A DNA stretch of 64,000 bases from contig JAAFKE010000012.1 in the NCBI GenBank assembly GCA_013298215.1, positions 24,800-88,799 on the forward strand, given 5' to 3'. The position numbers and the translations under genes are program-made. The notes below the pieces were generated by a model that saw only the letters and a list, made by a program, of their open reading frames with translations, was not told the origin of the DNA and ran no database searches. Shown here one piece after another: positions 1 to 8,472 of this stretch. Position 1 is the stretch's first letter. Every line of letters begins with the position of its first letter. Origin of the DNA: Cytophagales bacterium. GTDB taxonomy: Bacteria; Bacteroidota; Bacteroidia; Cytophagales; Spirosomataceae.

Positions 1-309
1 AATTGAAACAATAAATCAGGCGAAAACTCAGCATCACGTGGCTGTATTCGGCCTTCGTTTTACCAAACCTGACTCGGATCAAAACAACCCTTGCCGCAAA
101 CAAGTTCCTAACCAAAAACAATTCAAAACCAGCCCGAAAGTGCATTTTGGCGGTTGGTACTGGCCATGGTGCCAGACATGACCGCGCGGTTGTTTAATAA
201 ATACCTGATAGTTAAATAGTTACGAAATAAACAATGTCGATTACTTGGTTGCAGCTACTTAAATCTACATAAAATACTAAATTAGTGCTTCAATCAACTA
301 AAACTCCCA
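1..309. other. Window edge, no convincing gene
   Basis: Two overlapping frames stay open to the window edge. On the plus strand one runs from base 2 to a TGA at about 181 (about 59 codons). On the minus strand one begins with an ATG at about 156 and runs off the edge. Neither protein shows a motif I recognise and at most one can be real. Bases 182-309 are AT-rich leader sequence before the NIPSNAP gene and show no clear promoter match. Confidence 0.3.
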
Positions 310-1056
310 ATGAAATCCATCAAAAAATACACCCTAAGCCTTGTTTTGCTCCTTGCCTGCAACCTGTGCCAAGCCTCTACCGACGGCAGGGTATACGAAA
401 TGCGCACGTACTACGCCGAACCTGGCAAGTTGGACGCACTCGTGGCGCGGTTTAGAGACCACACAGCCGCTTTCTTTAAGCAGTTTGGAATGACAAACGT
501 TGGCTACTGGATACCCGCCAACAATCCCGACAATAAACTGATTTATATTTTGTCGTATCCCAGCCAAAAAGCCCGCGAGGCAGCTTGGAAAACTTTCGCA
601 GACAACCCCGAGCGAATTAGGGTGTTTGAGGCAAGCGAGAAAAATGGCAAATTGGTGGCTAAAATTGAGCAAATATTCATGCAAACCACCGATTTTTCGT
701 ACCGCGTCAAGAAAAAAAACGTGGGTAAGCAGCCGCGCGTTTTTGAGATGAGAACCTACAAAACGCTACCCAACAAACTGCCCGACTTGTTGAGCCGTTT
801 CAGAAACCATACCACCAGACTTTTAGAAAAACACGGGATGACCAACATTGCTTATTGGGTACCCACCGACCGCAACGACGAGCTAATTTATATCTTATCC
901 CACAAAGACGAGGCAGCCGCTAAGGCTTCTTTCGCCGCTTTTGGCAAAGACCCCGACTGGATTGCGGCCCGCAACGCTTCGGAGACAAACGGCAAAATTG
1001 TCGAAAAAATAGAATCCGTCTTTATGAACGCCACCGATTTTTCGCTTATCCGGTGA
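310..1056 (+). CDS. NIPSNAP family protein, exported, two tandem domains
   Basis: The 248-residue protein has a signal peptide (about residues 1-22, ending CQA) and then two copies of a NIPSNAP / ferredoxin-like alpha-beta-barrel domain. Copy one spans about residues 27-129 and copy two about 142-248. Each begins with the same RVYEMRTY or RVFEMRTY strand, keeps a GMTN(V/I)xYW(I/V)P segment and ends near F(M)xxTDFS, so the gene arose by internal duplication. NIPSNAP proteins are small dimeric barrel proteins of poorly defined function. The tandem form would fold as a pseudo-dimer. The signal peptide points to the periplasm or outside. The next gene starts 31 bases downstream on the same strand, so the two may be co-transcribed. 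Family assignment is firm; the substrate is unknown. Confidence 0.88.
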   Translation: MKSIKKYTLSLVLLLACNLCQASTDGRVYEMRTYYAEPGKLDALVARFRDHTAAFFKQFGMTNVGYWIPANNPDNKLIYILSYPSQKAREAAWKTFADNPERIRVFEASEKNGKLVAKIEQIFMQTTDFSYRVKKKNVGKQPRVFEMRTYKTLPNKLPDLLSRFRNHTTRLLEKHGMTNIAYWVPTDRNDELIYILSHKDEAAAKASFAAFGKDPDWIAARNASETNGKIVEKIESVFMNATDFSLIR

Positions 1057-1087
1057 TTTTCGCCTAAACTATTTAGCCACACACACC

Positions 1088-1924
1088 ATGATTTTGATTG
1101 CAGACAGCGGCTCAACAAAAACCGATTGGCGGTTTATCGACTCCCAAAACCATGTTTCGCAGGGACGAACGGCGGGATTTAATCCTTTTTTTCAGACCTC
1201 CCAGGCCATTTATGAGCAGATGTGCGCCAGTCTTTTGCCGTTGATAAAAGAACGAGTTAGCCACGTCTATTTTTATGGTGCGGGATGCGCGGGCGCGGGA
1301 TCGGCGGTGATGCGCGACGCGCTCAACCAAGCTTTTGAGGGCGCGCAAATAGAGGTAGAAAGCGATATGCTGGGAGCAGCGCGCGGAGCCTGCGGGCGCA
1401 CGGCGGGCATAGCCTGCATTTTGGGAACTGGCGCCAACAATGGCCTCTACGACGGCAGCAACGTGGTGGCCAATGTGCCGTCGCTGGGGTTTTGGCTCGG
1501 CGACGAAGGTAGTGGCGGATACCTCGGCAAAACCCTCGTAGTGAGCTACTTGCACCGCGAACTACCAACCGACTTAATGACGGCCTTTGAAAAACGATTT
1601 TCGGCCATCGACCGCACTGAGGTGTTGGAAAATGCCTACCAAAAGCCGTTTCCAAACCGCTATTTCGCTTCGTTTTCAAAGTTTTTGTTCGACCACCGCT
1701 CCCACCCTTTTGCCTACCAGATGATCTACGATGCGTTTGCGGTATTTCTTGAAAAATACGTTTGCAAACACCCCCAACACGAGACTTTGCCCGTGAGTTT
1801 TGTGGGGTCGGTGGCGTTTTATTACAGCGACATTTTGCGCCAAGCGGCGGCAGACCAGGGAGTTTCGGTAAAAAACATTTTGGAAGCACCCATCGCTGGG
1901 CTAACGCTCTACCACCAGGGTTAG
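1088..1924 (+). CDS. BadF/BadG/N-acetylglucosamine kinase-like ATPase
   Basis: The 278-residue protein belongs to the ASKHA (actin/sugar kinase/Hsp70) fold. The N-terminal phosphate-1 loop reads ADSGSTKTDW. The central region has the LGTGANN phosphate-2 segment followed by GDEGSGGYLGK, the pattern of N-acetylglucosamine kinase-like BadF/BadG proteins. Members phosphorylate amino sugars such as GlcNAc or are ATPases of related type; in this phylum they are usually annotated as N-acetylglucosamine kinase, probably for cell-wall sugar salvage (inference). There is no signal peptide, so it is cytoplasmic. It converges on ytxJ with one base between the two stop codons and no visible terminator. 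Confidence 0.85.
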   Translation: MILIADSGSTKTDWRFIDSQNHVSQGRTAGFNPFFQTSQAIYEQMCASLLPLIKERVSHVYFYGAGCAGAGSAVMRDALNQAFEGAQIEVESDMLGAARGACGRTAGIACILGTGANNGLYDGSNVVANVPSLGFWLGDEGSGGYLGKTLVVSYLHRELPTDLMTAFEKRFSAIDRTEVLENAYQKPFPNRYFASFSKFLFDHRSHPFAYQMIYDAFAVFLEKYVCKHPQHETLPVSFVGSVAFYYSDILRQAAADQGVSVKNILEAPIAGLTLYHQG

Positions 1925-1925
1925 C

Positions 1926-2264
1926 TTAGGCGAGTTGCTTGGTTATTTCGTCAAAAACAATGTCGTAGTGCGACGCATCGTACTGGCTCTCACCGTTTTG
2001 AATAATTAATACCTGCGGCGACTGGTGCTGCACCCCAAAAGTTTCGGCCACTTGGTTAGACACCGCGCGGTGGGCCTTCAAATCTAAATAATACGGTTTC
2101 AACGCGCCCGCGTCGGCATCGTTCCATTTGCGCTCCAAACGCGCCAGTGCCGTGGTGCTGATACTACACGTGGTGCTGTGCTTGAAGATTAAAACGGGGC
2201 GTTCAAAAGATTCAGCTTTGATTTGCGCCAATTGCGCCTCGGCATTGAGTGGGTTCCAATTCAT
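1926..2264 (-). CDS. ytxJ: Bacilliredoxin-like monothiol protein YtxJ
   Basis: Taking the ATG at 2264 (MNWNPL) gives 112 residues, the usual size for the family. The reading frame continues upstream, but that extension does not resemble the family. The protein has a thioredoxin-like fold with the single-cysteine motif KHSTTCSIS, equivalent to the bacilliredoxin active site. The family is annotated as bacillithiol system redox-active YtxJ and is thought to remove bacillithiol or other low-molecular-weight thiols from oxidised proteins. Presence here suggests bacillithiol-type thiol chemistry, known in several Bacteroidota. It lies 158 bases downstream of asnB on the same strand. Confidence 0.82.
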   Translation of the reverse strand: MNWNPLNAEAQLAQIKAESFERPVLIFKHSTTCSISTTALARLERKWNDADAGALKPYYLDLKAHRAVSNQVAETFGVQHQSPQVLIIQNGESQYDASHYDIVFDEITKQLA

Positions 2265-2422
2265 GGACAATAGATAAAAAATAATTGAAAATACGAAATT
2301 CGGCACGTGTGCACCAAGGTTGGTCTGCAATGGTTTTTAGCGTTTTGCACCCACCGTACAAACAAGCAAAAAAGTACCAAAAAAGTTTCGGCAAATGCCT
2401 GCGCAACCAACGCCACGCTAAA

Positions 2423-4237
2423 TTATGGGCAGTTGCTGCGCTGGTACCAGACCTCCACACAAAACAGCGCATACAGCAAACGGGCGCGTTTTTCAGGCGA
2501 CTCGCGGGGCTGCCTATCTTGCAAAAGTGCCTCAATTATCCGGGGCTCAATCAGCCGACCGACCAACTTGGGGCAACTGAGGTAGTCGTGCATGATGGGT
2601 TTCAAAGCGCCATTTACCCAGTCTTTGAGCGGTATTTCGAAGCCGCGTTTGGGCTGGTTTACAATTTGCTCGGGTAGGTATTTTTGGGCTATTTTTCGGA
2701 GTAAGTACTTGGTGGTAAGTCCCTTTATTTTGTAGGCATCGGGCAGCGCGGGGGCAAATTCTAACAGCTCTTTGCTCAAAAATGGGCTGCGCGCTTCGAG
2801 TGCGTGGGCCATGGTGGCAATGTCTATTTTGGGCAGCAAATCGTTGGGCAGCAGGTGTTCAAAATCGAGCAGCTGCATCCGCTGAAGCGCAGTTAGGCGC
2901 GTACTCGGGTCGGCGAAATGGTGGTTTGGTGCCAATAAATTTGGCTCAAAAAGGTCGGTGGTGGCGGCGAGGTACTGTGGCAGGCCCGTGGTTTTTAGCA
3001 GTTCGAGCAGCCTGTATCCAAAGTCATACGCGTTGCGTTTGCCGTTGGGCGGTGGCAAGGTGTTTTGCACTTTTTGAGCCACTGCCCTACTCCACGGGGG
3101 CAAGCTCGCAAAATCGATGTGCGCAAAAGGCACGTAGCGGCGGTATCCCGCAAAGAGCTCGTCGGCTCCGTCGCCGTTCAAGACCACCGTCACGTGTTTT
3201 TTGGCTTCTTTGGCCACGTAAAAACTCAAAATGGCCGAGCTGTCAGCAAAAGGTTCGCCGTATTGGCACAAAATATTTTCGAGGTCGTGGCTCAGATTCT
3301 CGAACGAAACCTCAATTTGGGTGTGCCTTGTGCCGTAGCGTTCGGCTACTTGTCGAGCCAGCGGGGCCTCATCAAAAGCCGCGTTGGCGGGCATCGACAC
3401 GGTGAAAGTCTGCAACTTAGCTTGCCGCTGGGCAGCCATGGCCGTAACGAGACCGCTGTCTATACCGCCACTCAAAAATACGCCCACCTCGCGGTCGGAG
3501 GCCTGCAAACGCCTGTCCACGGCCGTTTGCAGATACAACTCGGTTTGGGCGCAAGCGTCGGCGAGTGGCATTTGGGTGGGTTGCAAATAAAAGGATTCCG
3601 CGCGCCACCAAAAAGTTTTTTTTACCTCAAAATGTTCATAATCAATAACATAAAACTGGCCTGGCAGTACTTTTTCGACGCGCTGGTAGGGCGAGGTGTG
3701 ACCAGGAAAGTAGCCGAACGCCAAAAACTGCCCCACCGTGCGCTCATCTACCAACAAGCCCAAAGCACCCTGGAGCGCGCCAAGCTCAGAACTAAACGCC
3801 AGCTGCGCCCCGCTTTGGTAAACGTAGAGCGGCTTCACACCAGCACGGTCGCGAGCCAGCAACAACTTGCGGGCGCGGGTGTCGGCAATGGCAAAAGCAA
3901 ACATTCCGTCGAGCTCGTCGAGCATTTGCACGCCCATTTTTTCGTACAAATGCAGGAGCGTCTCGGTGTCGCTTCCCGAGGTACAGGCGAGGTTAAATTT
4001 TTTGCGCAGAGCCAGGTGGTTGTAAATCTCCCCGTTGAAAACAACCACCAAATGCTGGTGCTGCATGGGCTGCGCACCGCCATCTGACAGTTCTTGAACG
4101 GCCAAACGGGTGTGAAACAACTGCACATTTTGCAACTGCCAGCGTCCAGAAGCGTCTGGCCCACGGTGCGCCAACGCATCGAGTACTTTTTGGGGGTTGG
4201 CCACGGACAAATTTATCGTCCCGAATATTCCGCACAT
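2423..4237 (-). CDS. asnB: Asparagine synthetase (glutamine-hydrolysing), AsnB
   Basis: The 604-residue protein starts MCGIFG, so removal of Met exposes the catalytic Cys of the class II (Ntn) glutaminase domain (about residues 1-200; HRGPDASGRW is also visible). The synthetase half has the PP-loop ATP site FLSGGIDSGL and the acidic motif NGDGADELFAGYRRY, both canonical. The enzyme makes asparagine from aspartate, ATP and glutamine in the cytoplasm. A second, more divergent homologue lies at 29578-31506. This copy keeps every catalytic signature and is the better candidate for housekeeping asparagine synthesis. A TAnnTTTG promoter element lies about 20 bases upstream of the ATG. Confidence 0.93.
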   Translation of the reverse strand: MCGIFGTINLSVANPQKVLDALAHRGPDASGRWQLQNVQLFHTRLAVQELSDGGAQPMQHQHLVVVFNGEIYNHLALRKKFNLACTSGSDTETLLHLYEKMGVQMLDELDGMFAFAIADTRARKLLLARDRAGVKPLYVYQSGAQLAFSSELGALQGALGLLVDERTVGQFLAFGYFPGHTSPYQRVEKVLPGQFYVIDYEHFEVKKTFWWRAESFYLQPTQMPLADACAQTELYLQTAVDRRLQASDREVGVFLSGGIDSGLVTAMAAQRQAKLQTFTVSMPANAAFDEAPLARQVAERYGTRHTQIEVSFENLSHDLENILCQYGEPFADSSAILSFYVAKEAKKHVTVVLNGDGADELFAGYRRYVPFAHIDFASLPPWSRAVAQKVQNTLPPPNGKRNAYDFGYRLLELLKTTGLPQYLAATTDLFEPNLLAPNHHFADPSTRLTALQRMQLLDFEHLLPNDLLPKIDIATMAHALEARSPFLSKELLEFAPALPDAYKIKGLTTKYLLRKIAQKYLPEQIVNQPKRGFEIPLKDWVNGALKPIMHDYLSCPKLVGRLIEPRIIEALLQDRQPRESPEKRARLLYALFCVEVWYQRSNCP

Positions 4238-4257
4238 TTGCTTGAGGTATTTTTTCT

Positions 4258-4265
4258 CAAAAATA
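4258..4265 (-). promoter_or_regulatory. Bacteroidota -7 element for asnB
   Basis: On the minus strand this reads TATTTTTG, matching the Bacteroidota -7 consensus TAnnTTTG, about 20 bases before the asnB ATG at 4237. It implies a short leader. No clear -33 TTG was found. Confidence 0.45.
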
Positions 4266-4419
4266 GGGTTTATCTTGTCTTTATCGCTACCTAAAACCCC
4301 TACTTCATTTTAAGTAGCCAAATAATATACAACCAATAAAATGAAACATTTCAGCAATGCCCTTAGAAAGCAGTTAGAATCACAGGTTCGACCGTTCTAC
4401 ATTGTTTTGCACTTGAATA

Positions 4420-4464
4420 TAAAAAAATCTCCGCCCACCGAGTTGTTCGATGAGCGGAGATTTT
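4420..4464 (-). terminator. Rho-independent terminator after the metallopeptidase gene
   Basis: An 11-base perfect stem (AAAATCTCCGC, 4424-4434, with its complement at 4454-4464) is followed on the minus strand by a run of seven T. It sits 36 bases beyond the stop codon of the metallopeptidase gene and separates it from asnB. Confidence 0.85.
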
Positions 4465-4499
4465 AGGCAATTAATTATTCATTTCACACAAGCAGTATT

Positions 4500-7400
4500 T
4501 TATGGGCAACCGCCAATCTTGGCCAAGAAAAAGCCCGAAGCAGTAGCCGTTATAACAGTATTTGGTTCGAGAAGTACGTAGGTTTTGGCATCGAGGGTAG
4601 TCTGAGCCGATGCCATATTAGAAGCATTGGTTTTGGTATTTATCCAGGTGCCCGTTTGAGTTACTCCTCCCGCAATTGATGCTGTGTAGGTTTGGTTGGC
4701 GGCGCAGTTGCTCACCACCACCTGAATAAGAGCGCGTGGTCCCACGCAGGTGCTTACAGTCTGCGAAACGTAGTGCGTCGATACTGGGTTTCCTAACACG
4801 GCCGTCGAAGGTGTTGGCGCGGTAGCGCTACCCACGCCTCCCGTTGGAGTAGTGTACCAGAGCAATCCAGTCCCCGTGGCTGTGAGCGGACTTGCCGCCG
4901 CATTTTGAGCATAGTTTACGGGACTCACCACCGTTGGGGCGGCTGGAGTAGGCGTTACATTCACGGCGATGGTAGCACGCGGGCTCTCGCAACCGCCAAC
5001 CGTTTGCGACACGTAATGCAGCGCAGCAGGCGAGCCCGCCGTGGCCGTTGCTGGCGTAGGAGCAGTGACACTGCCAACGCCTCCGCTCGAAACAGTGTAC
5101 CATTTCAAAGCTGCCCCCGTTGCCGTCAAGGCGACGGCAACGGCATTTTGGCAATATACCACTGGGGTGGTTACTGTTGGGGAGGCGGTTGGGTTGGCAG
5201 TTGTCATCACGACAATGGTAGCGCGGGGGCTTTCGCAGCCGCTCACTGTTTGCGACACGTAAAAATTGGTCGTTCCAAGGTTGGTGGTCTCGGGTGTGGG
5301 CGCGGTGGCACTGCCCACGCCTCCCAACGGCACAGCGTACCATGTTAGGGCAGTACCCGTGGCAGTGAGAGCTGTTGCGGTAGTATTGATGCAATAACTA
5401 ACGGTAGGTGCGACGGTGGGCGCAGCTGGTGGCGACGGACAGGTTACGTTCACCGTCACGGTATTGTCGCTAAATTTGCCACAGGCAGTGGTATTTAAAA
5501 AAGTGCTTTGCAGGGCAGCAAAAGAGCCACCCACAAAACTGCTTAAATTAATACTGGACGCAAACAATAGCCCATATACATCGTACCTACCCGCTGGAAA
5601 AGCGCCCGCGTTCGATAAATTAGCAGTCGCACTTATTGTTTTCACCAACCCCGTTGCCGCATCTACTACCACGTAATTATAACTAAAACCCGCTGGTAGG
5701 GCAGCCGCATTGAATAAATTGCCTGGGCCAGTGTACGAAATATTGTAGTTTGGGTTGTTGCCACTAAACGAATACTCCCAAACCACGAGCGTGTAGCTTG
5801 TTCCCGCATTTAAAGTGACCGCCGCGCTCCCCATACTAAAACTGTATGACCCTCCACCAACTGACGTGGCAGTGATGTTGGATGCCAGCCAGTTTGTGCA
5901 GTGCGCGCCTCCGCTACTGTTGTAGCTGGGCGAATAAATTGTGTACGCATTTGCGCCGTTGAAGGTATATGACCCAGTAGTGAGAACGGTAAAAGTAATG
6001 GCCTGAAATTTGTAATTGCCAAAAGACCCTAAACAACCACCCGTATTGAGTTTTACGGACATACCCGATGTAGTTGCACCCGATGGTATCGAGCCAATGA
6101 GTGGGCTGTTGAGGGTTGAGCCATAGCTGGGTGTGAGGCTCAAATTGAGCGTCGATGCCCCCACATTGGCCGTTACCGACGCTGCGGGAGCGATCACCGA
6201 ACTAACCGCCACGCACGTATTTGTGACCGTGAAGTTGGCATTGTTTATATCAAAAAATACATTGCCAACCGACTCAATCTTCAACCTTCCGAGAGACGTT
6301 GCCAAATTGGGAACAACGAGTGTTTCGGTGCCGTCGTTGGCGGTGCTACTGGCCAGCACGTGTGGAAAACTCAACCCACCATCAGCAGAAAACAATATTT
6401 TGACATTGGCGCAGTTTACGGGAGCCACATTTGTGCCATTGACCGACCACGTGACCACAAACGTGTTGGTGCCATTGGCCACCAAGGCAGGCGGCGCGGC
6501 GTTTTGCGAAGTCACCAAAAACGGACCCGAGGCATCGACAGTCAGGCGGGTTTCGTCCGAATCTACCCCGCCCCCGCCCGCACGGTTGTCGCGAACGGTA
6601 AACCTAAATTTCATTGTTCTGGCCGCCTGGGGCAGCTCTTCGCCCTCGCTGTCGGCGGGGTTTACTGAGGTGGCAGGATTACTGGCATCGGCCAATATCA
6701 GGTTCCAGGCAGGGAACGTTCGCACTGGTGTGGTTTGCAAACGGCTCCTAAAAAGAGGGGCAGATGCCGTACTGTTCACAGCCGAATAGCCACCAGTACC
6801 CAAAACACCCGTTCCAAAAGCTCCTTTATCGTTGGCCGTTGCCACGTCGTACTGCTCCCAGGCGTAGGTCATGGCATCGTTGTTGAGGTCGGCGGCGGTA
6901 CCCGTCAGCGTAAAAGCCGTTCCCTTCGGAATCGTAAAATCTGCGCCCGCACTGGCCACGGGCGGGGTGTTTCCGGTGGCCGTGAGTGTGCCACAACCCG
7001 CCGTTCCTACCGACCTGAAACCGTTGCTGTTTATGATACTCTCCAAACTTTTGGTGTGAAAGTAATTCTCTGAGTTGGGCGCTGTTAGCACATAATTAGT
7101 CGGAAACGAACAATTGCCACCGTAGCCCATCAACGTACTGCCACTCCCAGGTTCAATGGCACTGGTACTACTCCAGCCACCTGTACAAAAAGTAGTACTT
7201 GTTGAACTTCCTCCAACGGCGTTGTAGGTGTGCCATGCCTCAAACTGATGCCCCACCTCGTGCACAAACAAATTAACCACCGCACCCAGTACCGCCGACG
7301 TTACCATTTCGGTCCATCCCCGCGCTTTGGACGAATTAACGCACGGATTTGGCCCAGCCGTTCCTTGAATGTACCCGCCCGTAATAACGTGGAAAGTATG

Positions 7401-8261
7401 CCCTACGTCGTAGTTAGCATACGGCAAAGTTGCGTTGGTGTTTAGGGTATTAAAGCCAACCTGTGATTCGTTCGCATCAGCAAAGTCTGGATCAGGTGCA
7501 AAAGGGTCAGTTGCGGCGTTCGAGAATACGATTGTGCCCCCCGTGGTGGCGGCCGTTAAAGTAAAACGCACGGCTACCTCCGACTCGTAAATAAGGTTAG
7601 TGGCATTGATAATATTCTGAATTTGAGCAATGGCCCCTGCCGAACCCCCAAAACCAGCAGTAAACTCGCCCGTGGCGGCGGCGGCAAGCCTAAACGTGCG
7701 CAACTGCGAGCCATTATTGAACGGATTTGCGCCCAACAACCGACCATTTCGGGGCGTTTGTCCGAACGCCGCCGCGCCACCTTCCTTGCAGTTAAAACTC
7801 GGCGACTCGGCCATGTTGTAGAAACGATACTGGCTGGGCTGGTCTTTAATGGGTTCGATAATATAATAGCCAAGCGGCATTTTGACGATTCCATTCAGGC
7901 CGTTTACACCCACCGAAAACCGCGCCGATACCTCTCTACGGGTGGTGCTGACCCCATAATACGTTTTGGCCAAAAAATTATTTGTGCCTAACGCCTGATC
8001 TACCACCGGCGACTCAACGATCTTAAAATCCTCGAAACGCCCACCTGGCACTGGCAAACTAACTGTTGGCAAGTCGGTCTGGGTAAAAATAGACGCTTTG
8101 TCGCCAGATTCTAAGGGCGCACTTCCCAGCGATTTTTGCATTGCGGGTAGGTCTATCGTGATCGTTTGACCTAATTCGGTAGAGGCGATGTTTTGGGAAA
8201 CCCCCAAAAATTGAACTAAACTGGCGAGCACAATGCCAACTGACAGGAAGATATTTTTCAT
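4500..8261 (-). CDS. Secreted reprolysin-like zinc metallopeptidase with CHU_C Ig-like repeats
   Basis: From the ATG at 8261 (MKNIFLSVGI, a clear signal peptide) the protein has 1253 residues; the frame stays open further upstream but without a signal sequence. The catalytic site is HEVGHQFEAWH (residues 334-344), fitting HExxHxxxxxH of M12-type metzincins, with a candidate Met-turn STLMGYGG about 40 residues later. Fibronectin- or Ig-like regions follow, then three CHU_C-associated Ig-like repeats of about 80 residues. The last roughly 70 residues resemble the 3-coathanger stack domain (TLDAKTYVLLEPN, ending AKIGGC), which ends many Cytophagales exoproteins in place of a classic T9SS tail. 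It is probably cell-surface or secreted; the substrate is unknown. It has its own promoter and terminator, so it is monocistronic. Confidence 0.85.
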   Translation of the reverse strand: MKNIFLSVGIVLASLVQFLGVSQNIASTELGQTITIDLPAMQKSLGSAPLESGDKASIFTQTDLPTVSLPVPGGRFEDFKIVESPVVDQALGTNNFLAKTYYGVSTTRREVSARFSVGVNGLNGIVKMPLGYYIIEPIKDQPSQYRFYNMAESPSFNCKEGGAAAFGQTPRNGRLLGANPFNNGSQLRTFRLAAAATGEFTAGFGGSAGAIAQIQNIINATNLIYESEVAVRFTLTAATTGGTIVFSNAATDPFAPDPDFADANESQVGFNTLNTNATLPYANYDVGHTFHVITGGYIQGTAGPNPCVNSSKARGWTEMVTSAVLGAVVNLFVHEVGHQFEAWHTYNAVGGSSTSTTFCTGGWSSTSAIEPGSGSTLMGYGGNCSFPTNYVLTAPNSENYFHTKSLESIINSNGFRSVGTAGCGTLTATGNTPPVASAGADFTIPKGTAFTLTGTAADLNNDAMTYAWEQYDVATANDKGAFGTGVLGTGGYSAVNSTASAPLFRSRLQTTPVRTFPAWNLILADASNPATSVNPADSEGEELPQAARTMKFRFTVRDNRAGGGGVDSDETRLTVDASGPFLVTSQNAAPPALVANGTNTFVVTWSVNGTNVAPVNCANVKILFSADGGLSFPHVLASSTANDGTETLVVPNLATSLGRLKIESVGNVFFDINNANFTVTNTCVAVSSVIAPAASVTANVGASTLNLSLTPSYGSTLNSPLIGSIPSGATTSGMSVKLNTGGCLGSFGNYKFQAITFTVLTTGSYTFNGANAYTIYSPSYNSSGGAHCTNWLASNITATSVGGGSYSFSMGSAAVTLNAGTSYTLVVWEYSFSGNNPNYNISYTGPGNLFNAAALPAGFSYNYVVVDAATGLVKTISATANLSNAGAFPAGRYDVYGLLFASSINLSSFVGGSFAALQSTFLNTTACGKFSDNTVTVNVTCPSPPAAPTVAPTVSYCINTTATALTATGTALTWYAVPLGGVGSATAPTPETTNLGTTNFYVSQTVSGCESPRATIVVMTTANPTASPTVTTPVVYCQNAVAVALTATGAALKWYTVSSGGVGSVTAPTPATATAGSPAALHYVSQTVGGCESPRATIAVNVTPTPAAPTVVSPVNYAQNAAASPLTATGTGLLWYTTPTGGVGSATAPTPSTAVLGNPVSTHYVSQTVSTCVGPRALIQVVVSNCAANQTYTASIAGGVTQTGTWINTKTNASNMASAQTTLDAKTYVLLEPNTVITATASGFFLAKIGGCP
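4700..5430 (-). repeat. Three tandem CHU_C Ig-like repeat units within the metallopeptidase gene
   Basis: Three consecutive units of about 240 bases each encode LTATGxxLxWYxxxxGGVGSxTAPTP, then HYVSQTV or FYVSQTV, then (C)ESPRATI. They begin near 5430, 5190 and 4940 and run to about 4700. Similarity is visible at the DNA level as well (for example the repeated GTTTGCGACACGTA on the plus strand), which suggests fairly recent unit duplication. Confidence 0.8.
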
Positions 8262-8299
8262 ATTACGGGTATAGAAAATGAGTACATAGATTGCCAGTA

Positions 8300-8307
8300 C
8301 AAACGTA
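8300..8307 (-). promoter_or_regulatory. Bacteroidota -7 element for the metallopeptidase gene
   Basis: The minus strand reads TACGTTTG, matching TAnnTTTG, about 40 bases before the ATG at 8261. Transcription starting just downstream would exclude the longer upstream reading of the frame. Confidence 0.5.
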
Positions 8308-8472
8308 CTAAAAACTACCAATAAATGTTTACTTCGTGCCCAAATATTGAGACTTTTCTTTTCAAGCGGATAATTAATTCATATAGAAATATTTTATGTT
8401 AGGAATTAATGTAAATATCTGATTAACAAAAGGTAAGCATCAGTAGCTTTTTCCAGTTAATAGTAACGAAAA

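Noticed and set aside
2330..2330. Longer YtxJ start at 2330
   Set aside because: The extra 22 residues do not match the family; the ATG at 2264 gives the usual size.
3065..4087. 340-codon open frame on the plus strand
   Set aside because: It is antisense to asnB, which has intact catalytic motifs.
4700..5430. Mobile element or CRISPR-like repeat
   Set aside because: The repeats are in frame and encode Ig-like domains of the metallopeptidase.
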